Of a DNA stretch of 64,000 nucleotides, positions 1 through 8,980 are shown one piece after another. Below the pieces are notes generated by a model. It was given only the letters and a program-made list of their open reading frames with translations. It made no database searches and had not been told where the DNA came from. The translations under genes and the position numbers were made by a program. The DNA comes from JBEKYD01 sp049511335 (GTDB lineage: Bacteria > Acidobacteriota > Terriglobia > Bryobacterales > Bryobacteraceae), in the NCBI GenBank assembly GCA_049511335.1, contig JBEKYD010000003.1, positions 12,068 through 76,067 of the forward strand, given 5' to 3'. Within the stretch, counting starts at the first letter, position 1. Each line of letters starts with the position of its first letter.

Positions 1-353
1 CCGGCCTCTATCCCAAGCTGCTCCTGCTCACCCGCGGCGACGTTAAAATGCGCGGCGCCCGCGCCAACTTCATCCTCAACTTTTTCGGTTGCGCCGGCTT
101 CGATATCGACCAATCTCCGGACTACGCCGGCACCGGCGCCGACCTCATCGTGCTCTGCAGCTCCGACCCCGAATACCTGGCGCTGGCCCAGGAAGTCTGC
201 CCGGCCGTGAAAGTCCCCGTGATCGTCGCCGGCAATCCCAAAGATCAAATCGAGGCCCTGAAACAGGCCGGGGTCGCGGGCTTCGTCCACGCGCAAAGCG
301 ATGCCGTCCAAACCCTCACGGATTGGCAGAATCGCCTGGGACTAGAGGAATAA
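1..353 (+). CDS. mutA: methylmalonyl-CoA mutase small (beta) subunit, 3' end only
   Basis: This is the C-terminal part of the non-catalytic small subunit of the heterodimeric B12-dependent mutase that interconverts methylmalonyl-CoA and succinyl-CoA. The frame is open from base 3 and the 5' part lies outside the window. The visible protein reads through an R-NF-NFFG-AGFDI motif into a Rossmann-like B12-binding-type fold (VLCSSD, VPVIVAGNP, GVAGFVHA). It lacks the DxHxxG cobalamin ligand, as expected for the small subunit. A full-length mutB follows on the same strand, which supports the call. The usual tight mutA-mutB junction is here widened to about 200 bases by an inserted repeat. Confidence 0.85.
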   Translation, partial: GLYPKLLLLTRGDVKMRGARANFILNFFGCAGFDIDQSPDYAGTGADLIVLCSSDPEYLALAQEVCPAVKVPVIVAGNPKDQIEALKQAGVAGFVHAQSDAVQTLTDWQNRLGLEE

Positions 354-355
354 CT

Positions 356-547
356 ATGTCGGCGTTATTGTTTGCGCCACAGCCGCCTGCGGGTGGGACA
401 GACGATCGTTTTTTGTCGTCTGTCGAGCGGTTCGCCTGGCGAGGGATTGACAGACCACAAAAACCCACCTCTGACCCGAAACTTGGCTCAACCCAAATTC
501 CACGATGCGTAATCACTTATGACGCAGTGCTTGAGTCGAAAGAATAA
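356..547 (+). CDS. possible 63-aa ORF linking mutA and mutB
   Basis: An ATG three bases after the mutA stop is preceded by GAGGAA at good spacing, a better ribosome binding site than the one before mutB. The ORF (starting MSALLFAPQPP) runs through the palindromic repeat at 392-480 and stops three bases before the mutB ATG. The predicted peptide has no family resemblance. Two readings are possible. It may be translated and keep mutB coupled to mutA, or it may be the former mutB ribosome binding site and start stranded by repeat insertion. No function is proposed. Confidence 0.25.
   Translation: MSALLFAPQPPAGGTDDRFLSSVERFAWRGIDRPQKPTSDPKLGSTQIPRCVITYDAVLESKE
392..480. repeat. palindromic intergenic repeat, GGTGGGACAGAC family, copy A
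   Basis: Begins GGTGGGACAGACGATCG and shows inverted TCGTTTTTTGTCG / ACAGACGA-type arms ending near CCCACCTCTGACCC. Related copies lie at 8849-8940 and 61730-61838. It sits between mutA and mutB, where these genes are usually adjacent. Confidence 0.8.
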
Positions 548-550
548 ATC

Positions 551-2695
551 ATGAAACCGGATTTTTCGAAGATCGATTACCGCTCGGCCATCCCCAACCC
601 GCCGGCCCACGCGGGTGCTCAGGAATCCACCTGGATGACCGCCGAGCAGATTCCGGTGAAGCCCTATTACACCGCCGGCGATCTCTACGCTATGGAGCAC
701 CTGGGCTACGCCGCCGGCCTTCCGCCCTTCCTGCGCGGTCCCTATTCCACCATGTACACCCTGCGGCCCTGGACCATTCGCCAATACGCCGGCTTCTCCA
801 CCGCCGAAGAATCGAATGCGTTTTATCGCCGCAACCTGGCGGCCGGGCAGAAGGGCCTCTCGGTGGCATTCGATCTGGCCACCCACCGCGGCTACGATTC
901 CGACAACGAACGCGTGGTCGGCGACGTGGGCAAAGCCGGCGTGGCCATCGATTCGGTCGAAGACATGAAGATTCTCTTCGACCAGATCCCGCTCGGCCAG
1001 ATGTCGGTTTCGATGACCATGAACGGCGCCGTGCTGCCGGTGATGGCGTTTTACATCGTCGCCGCCGAAGAACAAGGCGTGCCGCCGGCCGCGCTTACCG
1101 GGACCATTCAGAACGACATTCTGAAGGAATTCATGGTCCGCAATACCTATATCTATCCGCCGGCCCCTTCCATGCACATCATCGGCGATATTTTTCGGTA
1201 TTGCGCCGCCAACATGCCCAAGTTCAACTGCATCTCGATCAGCGGCTACCACATGCAGGAAGCCGGCGCCACGGCCGATATCGAGCTGGGCTACACTCTG
1301 GCGGACGGCCTCGAATACCTGCGCACCGGCATTGCCGCCGGCATGGATATCGATAGCTTCGCCCCGCGCCTGAGCTTCTTCTGGGGCATCGGCATGAACC
1401 ATTTCATGGAAATCGCCAAAATGCGGGCGGGGCGCGTGCTGTGGGCCAAGCTGGTCAAGAGTTTTCATCCCAAGAACGCCAAATCCATGGCGCTGCGCAC
1501 CCATTGCCAGACTTCCGGCTGGAGCCTCACCGCGCAGGATGCCTTCAATAACGTGACCCGCACCGCCGTGGAAGCGCTCGCGGCCGCGCTCGGCCACACC
1601 CAATCGCTCCACACCAACGCGTTCGACGAAGCCATCGCCTTGCCCACCGATTATTCGGCGCGCATCGCCCGCAACACCCAAATCTATCTGCAGGAAGAAA
1701 CCGCCATCACCCGCGCCATCGATCCCTGGGCGGGCAGCTATTACGTCGAGAGCCTGACCCATGAACTGGTGCACAAAGCGTGGCATCATATACAGGAAAT
1801 CGAAAGTTTGGGCGGCATGGCCAAAGCCATTGAAACCGGGGTGCCGAAGATGCGCATCGAGGAAGCCGCCGCGCGGCGGCAGGCGCGCATCGATTCCGGT
1901 AAAGAAACCATCGTCGGAGTGAATAAATATATCGCCGCCGAGGAAACCGCCATCGATACCCTCGAAGTGGATAACCGCGCCGTGCGCGAGAGCCAGTTGC
2001 GGCGCCTGGCCGAAATTCGCGCCGCGCGCAACCCGCATGCCGTCGAAGAGGCTCTAGCCGCCCTGATCCACGCCGCCGAAACCAAGACCGGCAACCTGCT
2101 GGAACTCGCCGTCGGAGCCGCCCGCGCCCGCGCCACGCTCGGCGAAATCTCCCAGGCGCTCGAAAAGGTTTACGGCCGCTACCAAGCCACCAATCGCACC
2201 ATCTCGGGCGTCTACTCGGCCGAAAGCCAGACCGACCCCGAATTCCGCAAGGCGTCCGGCCTGGCCGAAGAGTTCGCCCGCGAAGAAGGCCGCCGCCCGC
2301 GCATTCTGGTCGCCAAAATGGGGCAGGACGGCCACGACCGCGGCGCCAAGGTAATCGCCACCGCTTTCGCCGATTTGGGCTTCGACGTCGACGTCGGCCC
2401 GCTCTTCCAGACCCCCCGCGAAGCCGCTCGCATGGCCGCCGAAAACGACGTCCACGTGCTCGGCGTTTCCACTCTGGCGGGCGGCCATAAAACCCTCGTT
2501 CCCGAGCTGATCGCCGAACTGCGCCGCCTCGGCCGCGAGGACATCCTAGTCTTCGTCGGCGGCGTCATCCCTCCCCGCGATTATGGATTCCTCGAAAAGG
2601 CGGGCGTCGCCGGCGTCTTCGGCCCCGGCACCGTCATCCCAATCTGCGCGCAGCAAATCCTCCGCGCCCTGATGGGGACTCCGCGTGCCGCGTAG
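551..2695 (+). CDS. mutB: methylmalonyl-CoA mutase large (alpha) subunit
   Basis: Catalytic subunit of adenosylcobalamin-dependent methylmalonyl-CoA mutase (714 aa, full length for the family). The N-terminal TIM-barrel substrate domain starts at about residue 30 (VKPYYTAGDL) and includes RTHCQTSGWSLTAQ near residue 318. The C-terminal B12-binding domain carries the base-off ligand motif D593-G-H595-D-R-G598 followed by VGPLFQTPREAA and the GG loops near the end. It sits in an operon with mutA, the chaperone gene meaB and a succinate CoA-transferase, which places it in propionate/succinyl-CoA metabolism. The ATG at 551 matches the usual N-terminus of the family, although its ribosome binding site is weak. 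Confidence 0.97.
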   Translation: MKPDFSKIDYRSAIPNPPAHAGAQESTWMTAEQIPVKPYYTAGDLYAMEHLGYAAGLPPFLRGPYSTMYTLRPWTIRQYAGFSTAEESNAFYRRNLAAGQKGLSVAFDLATHRGYDSDNERVVGDVGKAGVAIDSVEDMKILFDQIPLGQMSVSMTMNGAVLPVMAFYIVAAEEQGVPPAALTGTIQNDILKEFMVRNTYIYPPAPSMHIIGDIFRYCAANMPKFNCISISGYHMQEAGATADIELGYTLADGLEYLRTGIAAGMDIDSFAPRLSFFWGIGMNHFMEIAKMRAGRVLWAKLVKSFHPKNAKSMALRTHCQTSGWSLTAQDAFNNVTRTAVEALAAALGHTQSLHTNAFDEAIALPTDYSARIARNTQIYLQEETAITRAIDPWAGSYYVESLTHELVHKAWHHIQEIESLGGMAKAIETGVPKMRIEEAAARRQARIDSGKETIVGVNKYIAAEETAIDTLEVDNRAVRESQLRRLAEIRAARNPHAVEEALAALIHAAETKTGNLLELAVGAARARATLGEISQALEKVYGRYQATNRTISGVYSAESQTDPEFRKASGLAEEFAREEGRRPRILVAKMGQDGHDRGAKVIATAFADLGFDVDVGPLFQTPREAARMAAENDVHVLGVSTLAGGHKTLVPELIAELRRLGREDILVFVGGVIPPRDYGFLEKAGVAGVFGPGTVIPICAQQILRALMGTPRAA

Positions 2696-2729
2696 TTTGC
2701 ATTCGTTTGCAAAGCGCAGGAATGCATGC

Positions 2730-2812
2730 GGCAACCGCTCCCTGACGGTCGCGGCCCTGACTGGCGGCATCACAGCTCGGGTCAGAGCCGCGACCGTCAG
2801 GGAGCGGTTGCC
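2730..2812. repeat. 32-bp near-perfect inverted repeat between mutB and meaB
   Basis: Arms 2730-2761 and 2781-2812 (left arm begins GGCAACCGCTCCCTGACGG) are reverse complements with one mismatch around a 19-base loop. Translated, the element gives the RQPLPDGRGS-type peptide that is often seen as spurious ORFs in acidobacterial genomes (recalled, not searched). It could fold into a strong hairpin in the mutB-meaB transcript, but there is no U-tract. Confidence 0.85.
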
Positions 2813-2844
2813 GGAACACTTTTCATCTGCCCCACGGGCCAGTC

Positions 2845-3864
2845 ATGCCCGGTATTGACACTCCGCTTCGCCGCCGGCGCCTTTCGCTCGAGCGCTACCT
2901 CGAAGGCATCCTGGCCCGCGACCGCGTCGTTCTGGCCCGCGCCATCACCCTGGTCGAAAGCGACCTGGCTGCCGATAACGCCCTCGCCGCGCGCCTGCTC
3001 GACGCCATCCTCCCGCACAGCGGCAATTCCCGCCGCGTCGGTATCACGGGTGTGCCCGGCGTCGGCAAAAGCACCTTCATCGACGCCCTCGGCATGCACC
3101 TGATTCGCCAGCGCGGCGAGCGCGTGGCCGTCCTCAGCATCGATCCTTCCAGCCCCATTTCTAAAGGCAGCATCCTAGGCGACAAAACCCGCATGGAGCG
3201 CCTGAGCGTGGAAGAGAACGCCTTCATCCGCCCCTCGGCCACGCGCGGGCATCTGGGCGGAGTGGCCCGCCGCACCCGCGAAACCATCCTGCTGTGCGAA
3301 GCCGCCGGCTTTGAAAACGTGCTGGTCGAAACCGTCGGCGTGGGCCAATCGGAAACCGCGGTTCGCTCCATGACCGATTTTTTCTTGCTCCTCATGCTGG
3401 CCGGCGCGGGGGACGAGTTGCAGGGAATGAAGCGCGGCATCATCGAGATGATCGATGGCATGGCCATCAATAAGGCCGATGGCGACAATCGCCGCCGTGC
3501 CGAACGCGCCCGCGCCGAATACGCCGGAGCCCTGCACTTGTTCCCCGCGCCCGCCGATGGCTGGCTGCCGCCCGTTATCACCTGCTCCGCCCTGGACGGC
3601 TCGGGCATCGCCGAAATCTGGGAAATCGTCCTGCGCCACCGCGAGCACATGCAGGCCGCCGGTCATCTCGCCCGCCGCCGCAGCCGCCAGGCGCTCGAGT
3701 GGATGAAGGAGCTCATCGCGCTCGGGCTTGAGGATTCCTTCCGCCGCCACGCCGCCGTCGCCGCCCGCATGCCCGAGCTCGAAGACGCCGTCTCGCGCGG
3801 CCAGGCCACCCCGTTCGCCGCCAGCCGCGAATTGCTCGATCTTTTTCATCGCAAGGAGAAGTAA
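2845..3864 (+). CDS. meaB: MeaB/ArgK family G3E GTPase, methylmalonyl-CoA mutase chaperone
   Basis: GTPase that loads and protects adenosylcobalamin in methylmalonyl-CoA mutase. The 339 aa match the family length. Visible are Walker A G69-VPGVGK-S76, the SIDPSSP switch region at 98-104, the family stretch around residues 107-121 (KGSILGDKTRME), RSMTDFF, and the NKAD guanine-specificity motif at 209-212. It lies directly downstream of mutB and upstream of a CoA-transferase, the order typical of sbm/meaB operons. The ATG at 2845 follows the inverted repeat and gives the usual N-terminal helix. Confidence 0.95.
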   Translation: MPGIDTPLRRRRLSLERYLEGILARDRVVLARAITLVESDLAADNALAARLLDAILPHSGNSRRVGITGVPGVGKSTFIDALGMHLIRQRGERVAVLSIDPSSPISKGSILGDKTRMERLSVEENAFIRPSATRGHLGGVARRTRETILLCEAAGFENVLVETVGVGQSETAVRSMTDFFLLLMLAGAGDELQGMKRGIIEMIDGMAINKADGDNRRRAERARAEYAGALHLFPAPADGWLPPVITCSALDGSGIAEIWEIVLRHREHMQAAGHLARRRSRQALEWMKELIALGLEDSFRRHAAVAARMPELEDAVSRGQATPFAASRELLDLFHRKEK

Positions 3865-3872
3865 GTTACCTC

Positions 3873-5372
3873 ATGTCCCTTCCATTCGCTCGCCTGACCG
3901 CGGAGGAGGCCGCCGGGCACATCCGCCATGCCCAGACCGTGGGTTTCAGCGGATTCACTCCAGCCGGCGCGGCCAAGGCCATCCCACTGGCGATCGCCTG
4001 CCTTGCCGAACGGGAACACGCCGCCGGGCGCGATTTCCAGATCGGCGTCCTCACCGGCGCCTCTACCGGCCCCTCCCTCGATGGCGCCCTGGCCTCCGCC
4101 CATGCCATCAGTTTCCGCACCCCTTACCAGTCCAGCCCCGAGCTGCGCGAGGAAATCAACCGCGGCGCTACCCGCTTTGTCGACATGCACCTTTCCATGC
4201 TGCCCCAGATCGTGCGCTACGGCTTTTTGGGGCCGGTCCATTGGGCTGTGGTGGAAGCCTGCGACGTTACCGCCGGCGGCGGCATCGTCCTCACCACCTC
4301 GGTCGGCGCCGCCCCCACTTTTCTCGATCGCGCCGAAAAGGTCCTGATTGAGCTCAACCGGCGCCATCCTCCGCAGTTGCTCGGCATGCACGATATCTAT
4401 CAGCCGCTCGACCCTCCGGCGCGCCGCGAGATCCCCATCTACAGCGCTTCGGACCGCATCGGCGCGCCGCTCGTCACCGTCGATCCCGAAAAGATCGTGG
4501 GCATCGTCGAAACCGACCTCGAAGACGAAATCCGCGGCTTCGACAAACCCACTCCCGCAACCGAAAGCATCGGCCGCAACGTGGCCGATTTCCTGGTGGC
4601 CGAAATGCGCGCCGGCCGCATCCCGCCGCAGTTTCTGCCGCTCCAATCCGGCGTCGGCAATATCGCCAATAGCGTGCTCGGCGCGCTCGGCCGGCATCCC
4701 CATATTCCCGCCTTCGAAATGTATACCGAGATCGTGCAGGACGCCGTCGTTCCCCTGCTCGAAAGCGGGCGCTGCCGTTTTGCCTCCACCTGCGGGCTCA
4801 CCCTCAGCCCCGAGATCATGCGCCGCGTCACCGCCAATCTGCCCTTCTTCCGCCCCCGCATTCTCATGCGTCCGCAGGAGATCAGCAACCATCCTGAAAT
4901 CGTGCGCCGCCTGGGAATCGTTTCCATGAACACCGCCATTGAGGTGGACCTGTTCGGCAACGTCAACTCCACTCACGTCATGGGCCGGCAGATCATGAAC
5001 GGCATCGGCGGCTCCGGCGATTTCACCCGCAACGCCTACCTTTCGGTTTTCAGTTGCCCCTCCACCGCCAAGGGCGGCAAGATTTCCGCCATCGTGCCCC
5101 TAGTTACCCACGTCGATCACAGCGAGCATTCCGTGCAGGTCGTCATCACCGAACAGGGCGTAGCCGACCTTCGCGGCCTCGACCCGCATGAGCGCGCGCG
5201 CCTCATCATCGACAACTGCGCCCATCCCGATTATCGCCCCCAATTGCGCCAATACCTGGAGCTGGTAAAGCAGGGCCACAGCCCCCAGTCCCTGTCCCTG
5301 GCCTTCGCCATGCACCGCCAGTTCGATCGCACCGGCACCATGGCCAACTTGGTCTGGGAACAGTGGCGCTGA
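3873..5372 (+). CDS. succinate/propionate-type CoA-transferase (acetyl-CoA hydrolase/transferase family)
   Basis: A 499-aa class I CoA-transferase of the acetyl-CoA hydrolase/transferase family (Cat1, ScpC, AarC relatives), which moves CoA between succinate and acetate or propionate. Seen are N-terminal VGFSGFTPAG, FEMYTEIVQD with the probable catalytic Glu286, the GNVNSTHVMG stretch and the GIGGSGDF(T)RNAYLSVF motif. An AAGGAG site within the end of meaB and an 8-base gap indicate co-translation. With mutAB and meaB this gives the route succinyl-CoA to methylmalonyl-CoA to propionate, or the reverse. No methylmalonyl-CoA decarboxylase or epimerase is in view. Acetate versus propionate preference cannot be decided from sequence. 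Confidence 0.9.
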   Translation: MSLPFARLTAEEAAGHIRHAQTVGFSGFTPAGAAKAIPLAIACLAEREHAAGRDFQIGVLTGASTGPSLDGALASAHAISFRTPYQSSPELREEINRGATRFVDMHLSMLPQIVRYGFLGPVHWAVVEACDVTAGGGIVLTTSVGAAPTFLDRAEKVLIELNRRHPPQLLGMHDIYQPLDPPARREIPIYSASDRIGAPLVTVDPEKIVGIVETDLEDEIRGFDKPTPATESIGRNVADFLVAEMRAGRIPPQFLPLQSGVGNIANSVLGALGRHPHIPAFEMYTEIVQDAVVPLLESGRCRFASTCGLTLSPEIMRRVTANLPFFRPRILMRPQEISNHPEIVRRLGIVSMNTAIEVDLFGNVNSTHVMGRQIMNGIGGSGDFTRNAYLSVFSCPSTAKGGKISAIVPLVTHVDHSEHSVQVVITEQGVADLRGLDPHERARLIIDNCAHPDYRPQLRQYLELVKQGHSPQSLSLAFAMHRQFDRTGTMANLVWEQWR

Positions 5373-5438
5373 CCAGCCATGGGCCGCGCCCCGGGAGCCT
5401 CGCCCTTGATGTCCCCTTCCGGATATGACCGATCGACC

Positions 5439-6017
5439 ATGACAAGCCACGCTGTTCGTTACTACATCACGGACCGCCGCGCCGCCGGCGGGGAGGAGGC
5501 GGTGCTGGAGTTCATCGCACGCGCTATGGAGCGGGGTGTCGAGCGCATTCAGATTCGTGAGAAAGATCTGCCGGCGCGGGAGCTTTGCCGGCTGGTGCGG
5601 CGCGCGCTGGCGCTGCCCAACCCGCTCGGCACGGAAATCCTCGTAAATGCCCGCGTAGATGTAGCCCTGGCCGCCGGAGCGCACGGTGCGCATTTGCCAG
5701 CGCACTCCATCGCCCCTTGCGAATACCGCCGCATTGTGCCGCCGGGATTCCGGATTGGCGTGTCGACGCACTCGTTGGAGGAGCTTCGCGCGGCGGAGGG
5801 GGAAGGCGCCGATTTCGCGGTCTTCGGCCCGGTTTTCGCCAGCGCGTCCAAACCCGGCTACGGACCGGCGCTCGGTTTGGAGAAGCTGCGCGTTGCCGCG
5901 GCCGCGGTGAGTATTCCCGTGCTGGCGCTGGGCGGAATCACAGAAGAGAGGATCCCCGATTGCCTGGCTGCCGGCGCCGCGGGCGTTGCTGGGATTTCGT
6001 TGTTCCAAGGCCATTGA
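5439..6017 (+). CDS. thiE: thiamine phosphate synthase (ThiE/TenI family)
   Basis: TIM-barrel enzyme joining HMP-PP and thiazole phosphate to give thiamine phosphate. It shows YYITDRR at the first strand, IQIREKDL (pyrophosphate/HMP region), NARVDVALAAGAHGAHLPA, IGVSTHS, DFAVFGPVF, and the phosphate-binding VLALGGITEE...GVAGISLFQ end. The ATG at 5439 (192 aa) was chosen because the family starts just before YYITDR; the frame is also open to an ATG at 5379. It follows the CoA-transferase on the same strand and may be read through from it. TenI-like isomerases are the main alternative, but the REKD and phosphate loops favour ThiE. Confidence 0.85.
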   Translation: MTSHAVRYYITDRRAAGGEEAVLEFIARAMERGVERIQIREKDLPARELCRLVRRALALPNPLGTEILVNARVDVALAAGAHGAHLPAHSIAPCEYRRIVPPGFRIGVSTHSLEELRAAEGEGADFAVFGPVFASASKPGYGPALGLEKLRVAAAAVSIPVLALGGITEERIPDCLAAGAAGVAGISLFQGH

Positions 6018-6148
6018 GGCTCGCACTAGCGGCGCCCGTGGGGCAGGCGCCACGCCTGGCGCCAATTGTGAATCGGCGTTTCGCGGGCCGCTGAGAAACT
6101 GCCGAAAGCGGGTTACCAACCTGCCTCACAGTCACCAGCCATCCGTAA

Positions 6149-6290
6149 CCGTAATTTGCGAGCCCCAGCAAGTACTCAGTTTGGCAATTACGGCCACATA
6201 ATCAGCGATCGCCGTACCCGGCCGGGCCGAAGCCAGAGGGAGCGGTCGCTGAATACGTCACCGTAATTGCGAAACCGAATACTCACCAAT
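6149..6290. repeat. short CCGTAATT repeats in the thiE-permease gap
   Basis: CCGTAATTTGC at 6149 pairs with GGCAATTACGG at 6183-6193 as an imperfect palindrome. A further copy, CCGTAATTGCGAAACCGAAT, begins at 6261. The gap 6018-6295 holds no other recognisable feature. It lies between convergent genes. Confidence 0.5.
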
Positions 6291-6295
6291 GGTCT

Positions 6296-8800
6296 TCAGT
6301 CGCACCGCAATGCCTCCAGCGGATCGACGCCAGCGGCGCGCCGGGCGGGAATGTAGGCGGCCGCCGCCGCGGTGAGCGTCAGCACGGCTACAGCGGAGGC
6401 GACCACCGCGGGGTCGAAAGCCCCGACTCCGTAAAACTGGCTTTTCACATATCGCGAAAGAGCGAAAGCGGCCGGCACGCCGGCGCCGAGACCCACGCCC
6501 AGAATCCAGACCAGCTCGCGCATCACCATGGCGCGAATGCGGGCCGGAGGCGCGCCCAGCGCGATGCGAATGCCGATTTCCCGCGTGCGCCGCGCAATGC
6601 TGTAGGCCATCACCCCATACAGGCCAAGCATCGCCAGGCCGGTGGCCAGCGCGGCGAACACCGCGGCTAAGTCCAGCACCAGCCGGTCGTTGGTGATATC
6701 CATGCGAATCTGCTCGTCCAACGTGATCAGGTTCTTGGGTGGGATGTTGCGGTCGATTGCGACCAGGGTGTGGCGGATGGAGGGAATCGCTTGCGCGGCC
6801 GGCAGCACGGACCGGACGTAGAACGTCATCGCGCCGGGGTGGTCCTGCTGGCGCCAGGGAGTGTAGTAAAGCCGATGCGGCTTATCCTCTTTCACTTCGG
6901 AGTAATGGCTGTTTCTGACCACCCCGACGATTTCGATATTGGGCACAACTTTACTGCCGCCGCCTTTGGCGAACTTCCGGCCGATGGGATTGGCGCCGCC
7001 GAAAAAATGGCGAACGAATTCCTGGTTCACGATGGCCACCATGGGCGCGCCGATGTTGTCGCGTTCGGTGAATTCGCGGCCGGCCACGAGCGGCACTCCC
7101 ATCTTGCCGAAGAAGCCGGGGCCGATCTCGTCTCGGTCGGAATCGGCATCGGCGTTGGGATCGCGCGAATAGCCTTCCACGGTGAGATTTCCACCGCTGT
7201 CGTCGCCGGCGAGGAGGGGGATGGTGGAAGCGGCCACGCCGCGCACGCCCGGAATCGCCGCCAGATCGCTTTCGAGGCGGCCGAGATAGGCGCGGTTCTG
7301 TTCCCAGGTGTAGCGGTTCAACTCGGGTGAGACCGTAAACGCGACCACGTTTTCCGTGCGAATTCCCAAGTCAATATGCAGGATGTTCACCAGGCTCTTG
7401 AGCAGCAGGCCGGTGGGAATGAGCAGCACCGCCGAAAATCCCACCTGGGCGCAGACCAGCGCGCGTCGCACGCGGGCCGAACCGCGGCCGGCCGAGCCGC
7501 GGCCGCCTTCGTCCTGCATGGTTGCCGACAAGCTGGTCCGCGATGCCTGCCAGGCGGGATAGAGCCCGAAGAGCACGCCGGTGACGAGCGACAAGCCCAA
7601 CCCGAACAGCAGCACCGGCCATTCGAGGCGAGTAGAGAGGAAATGCCGCGAATCGGCGTCGATCTGCGCCAAGAGCAGCTTCTGGGTTACGCTGGCCAGC
7701 GCCAGTCCGGCGATGCCTCCCCCGGCAGCCAAAAGCAGCGCTTCGGTGAGCATTTGCCCCATCAGTTCCGCGCGGCTGGCGCCCAACGAAGCGCGAATCG
7801 CCAGTTCGCGCCGCCTTTCGGCCGACCGCGCCAGCAGCAAATTGGCGGCGTTAGCCAGCGCGATCAGCAGCACCAGCACCGTCGCGCCCATCAGAATCAG
7901 AAGCGGCAGGCGCGCGTTGTCTCGGGTCGAGCTTTTCCCTTGGCGGCCATCCACCAGGCTCAGGCGCGCCGCGCGCAGCCGGGCCAACCACGCAGGCGAT
8001 TTGCCATGCCTGGTAGCCGCATCGGCTTCCATTTCGCCGGCGAAGGTCTGGTTCAGTCCAGCCGCTGCCCGCGCGCCGGTTACGCCGGGGCGGAGCCGGG
8101 CAAAGCAGTAAATCCAGTAATCGTTGTAGCGGTCGGTGCCATCCCAGCCGGGAGTCATCAAGGGCTTGAACGCGAGCGGCAGGTAAACGTCCGGAGTATC
8201 GCCCAAGGTGATGCCGTTGAAGCCTTCGCGCGCCACGCCCACCACGATGAAGATCTGCCCGTTCACCTGGATCGGCTGGTTGAGCAACTCGGTGCGGCCG
8301 CCCAACCGGTCATGCCAGTAGCCGTATCCGAGCACCGCGACCGGGTTACCGGCGCCGGGAACGTCATCGGCGGGAACCAGCAGCCGGCCGAATAGCGGCT
8401 CGACGCCCAACACCGGGAAATAGCCGCCCGATACCAGCATGGCATTACCCGGCACGGTTTGGCCGCCAATCGCCAGGCTGGCGGATGTGCCATAGAATCC
8501 AGCTACGCCCACCACGCCGATGGGGTGCTTTTCCAGGTCCCGAAAGACCTGGTGGTTGAAAACAAAGTCTTCCCCGCCGGCATTCTCGGTGCCGACGTGT
8601 CCGGTCTTGAATTCGGAAGGCGCCCTGAGCAGCACCAGCTCGTCCGGCCGCGGCACGGGCAGCGAGCCCAGCACCACCTGGTGGAGCAGGGAAAACACCG
8701 CGGTATTGGCGCCAATGCCCAATCCCAAAGATAGAATCACCGCCAGGCAGAAGAGCGGAGCCTTCCCCAGGCTGCGCAGAGCGAAACGGATGCGTGACAT
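6296..8800 (-). CDS. ABC transporter permease, MacB/FtsX type (ADOP family)
   Basis: An 834-aa membrane protein of the long two-FtsX permease family abundant in Acidobacteria. The first transmembrane segment lies at about residues 14-37 (FCLAVILSLGLGIGANTAVFSLLHQV). A MacB-like periplasmic domain follows (PVLGVEPLFGRLL, VAVLGYGYW), then a first FtsX block (LLILMGATVLVLLIALANAAN; RRRELAIRASLGASR), a second periplasmic domain (VAIVNQEFVRHFF) and a C-terminal FtsX block (RRTREIGIRIALGAPP). It ends with PARRAAGVDPLEALRCD, as in the family. No ATP-binding gene is adjacent, which is usual for this family. The substrate is unknown. Confidence 0.92.
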   Translation of the reverse strand: MSRIRFALRSLGKAPLFCLAVILSLGLGIGANTAVFSLLHQVVLGSLPVPRPDELVLLRAPSEFKTGHVGTENAGGEDFVFNHQVFRDLEKHPIGVVGVAGFYGTSASLAIGGQTVPGNAMLVSGGYFPVLGVEPLFGRLLVPADDVPGAGNPVAVLGYGYWHDRLGGRTELLNQPIQVNGQIFIVVGVAREGFNGITLGDTPDVYLPLAFKPLMTPGWDGTDRYNDYWIYCFARLRPGVTGARAAAGLNQTFAGEMEADAATRHGKSPAWLARLRAARLSLVDGRQGKSSTRDNARLPLLILMGATVLVLLIALANAANLLLARSAERRRELAIRASLGASRAELMGQMLTEALLLAAGGGIAGLALASVTQKLLLAQIDADSRHFLSTRLEWPVLLFGLGLSLVTGVLFGLYPAWQASRTSLSATMQDEGGRGSAGRGSARVRRALVCAQVGFSAVLLIPTGLLLKSLVNILHIDLGIRTENVVAFTVSPELNRYTWEQNRAYLGRLESDLAAIPGVRGVAASTIPLLAGDDSGGNLTVEGYSRDPNADADSDRDEIGPGFFGKMGVPLVAGREFTERDNIGAPMVAIVNQEFVRHFFGGANPIGRKFAKGGGSKVVPNIEIVGVVRNSHYSEVKEDKPHRLYYTPWRQQDHPGAMTFYVRSVLPAAQAIPSIRHTLVAIDRNIPPKNLITLDEQIRMDITNDRLVLDLAAVFAALATGLAMLGLYGVMAYSIARRTREIGIRIALGAPPARIRAMVMRELVWILGVGLGAGVPAAFALSRYVKSQFYGVGAFDPAVVASAVAVLTLTAAAAAYIPARRAAGVDPLEALRCD

Positions 8801-8848
8801 ACCTTCTCAGACGCCGGATCGGGCGGGAACGTTGGCAAATTCGGTGAG

Positions 8849-8940
8849 GGTGGGACAGACCATCGTTCTTCGTGGCCTGTCCAGGTCCTTGCCAGGCCCA
8901 GCCGCTCGACAGACGACAAAGAGCGATCGTCTGTCCCACC
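8849..8940. repeat. palindromic intergenic repeat, GGTGGGACAGAC family, copy B
   Basis: A 92-bp element with terminal inverted repeats GGTGGGACAGAC / GTCTGTCCCACC and internal GACAGACGACAAAGAGCGATCG. It lies between two minus-strand genes. It is the most clearly bounded of the three copies. Confidence 0.85.
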
Positions 8941-8980
8941 GGGTTTCTCGCACGGATTAACTCAACCGGCCACCGGCCAT

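Noticed and set aside
488..2038. Long minus-strand ORF (516 codons) opposite mutB
   Set aside because: It lies wholly antisense to a gene with complete family motifs. Its His/Gly/Arg-rich product matches nothing and reflects GC-rich third positions.
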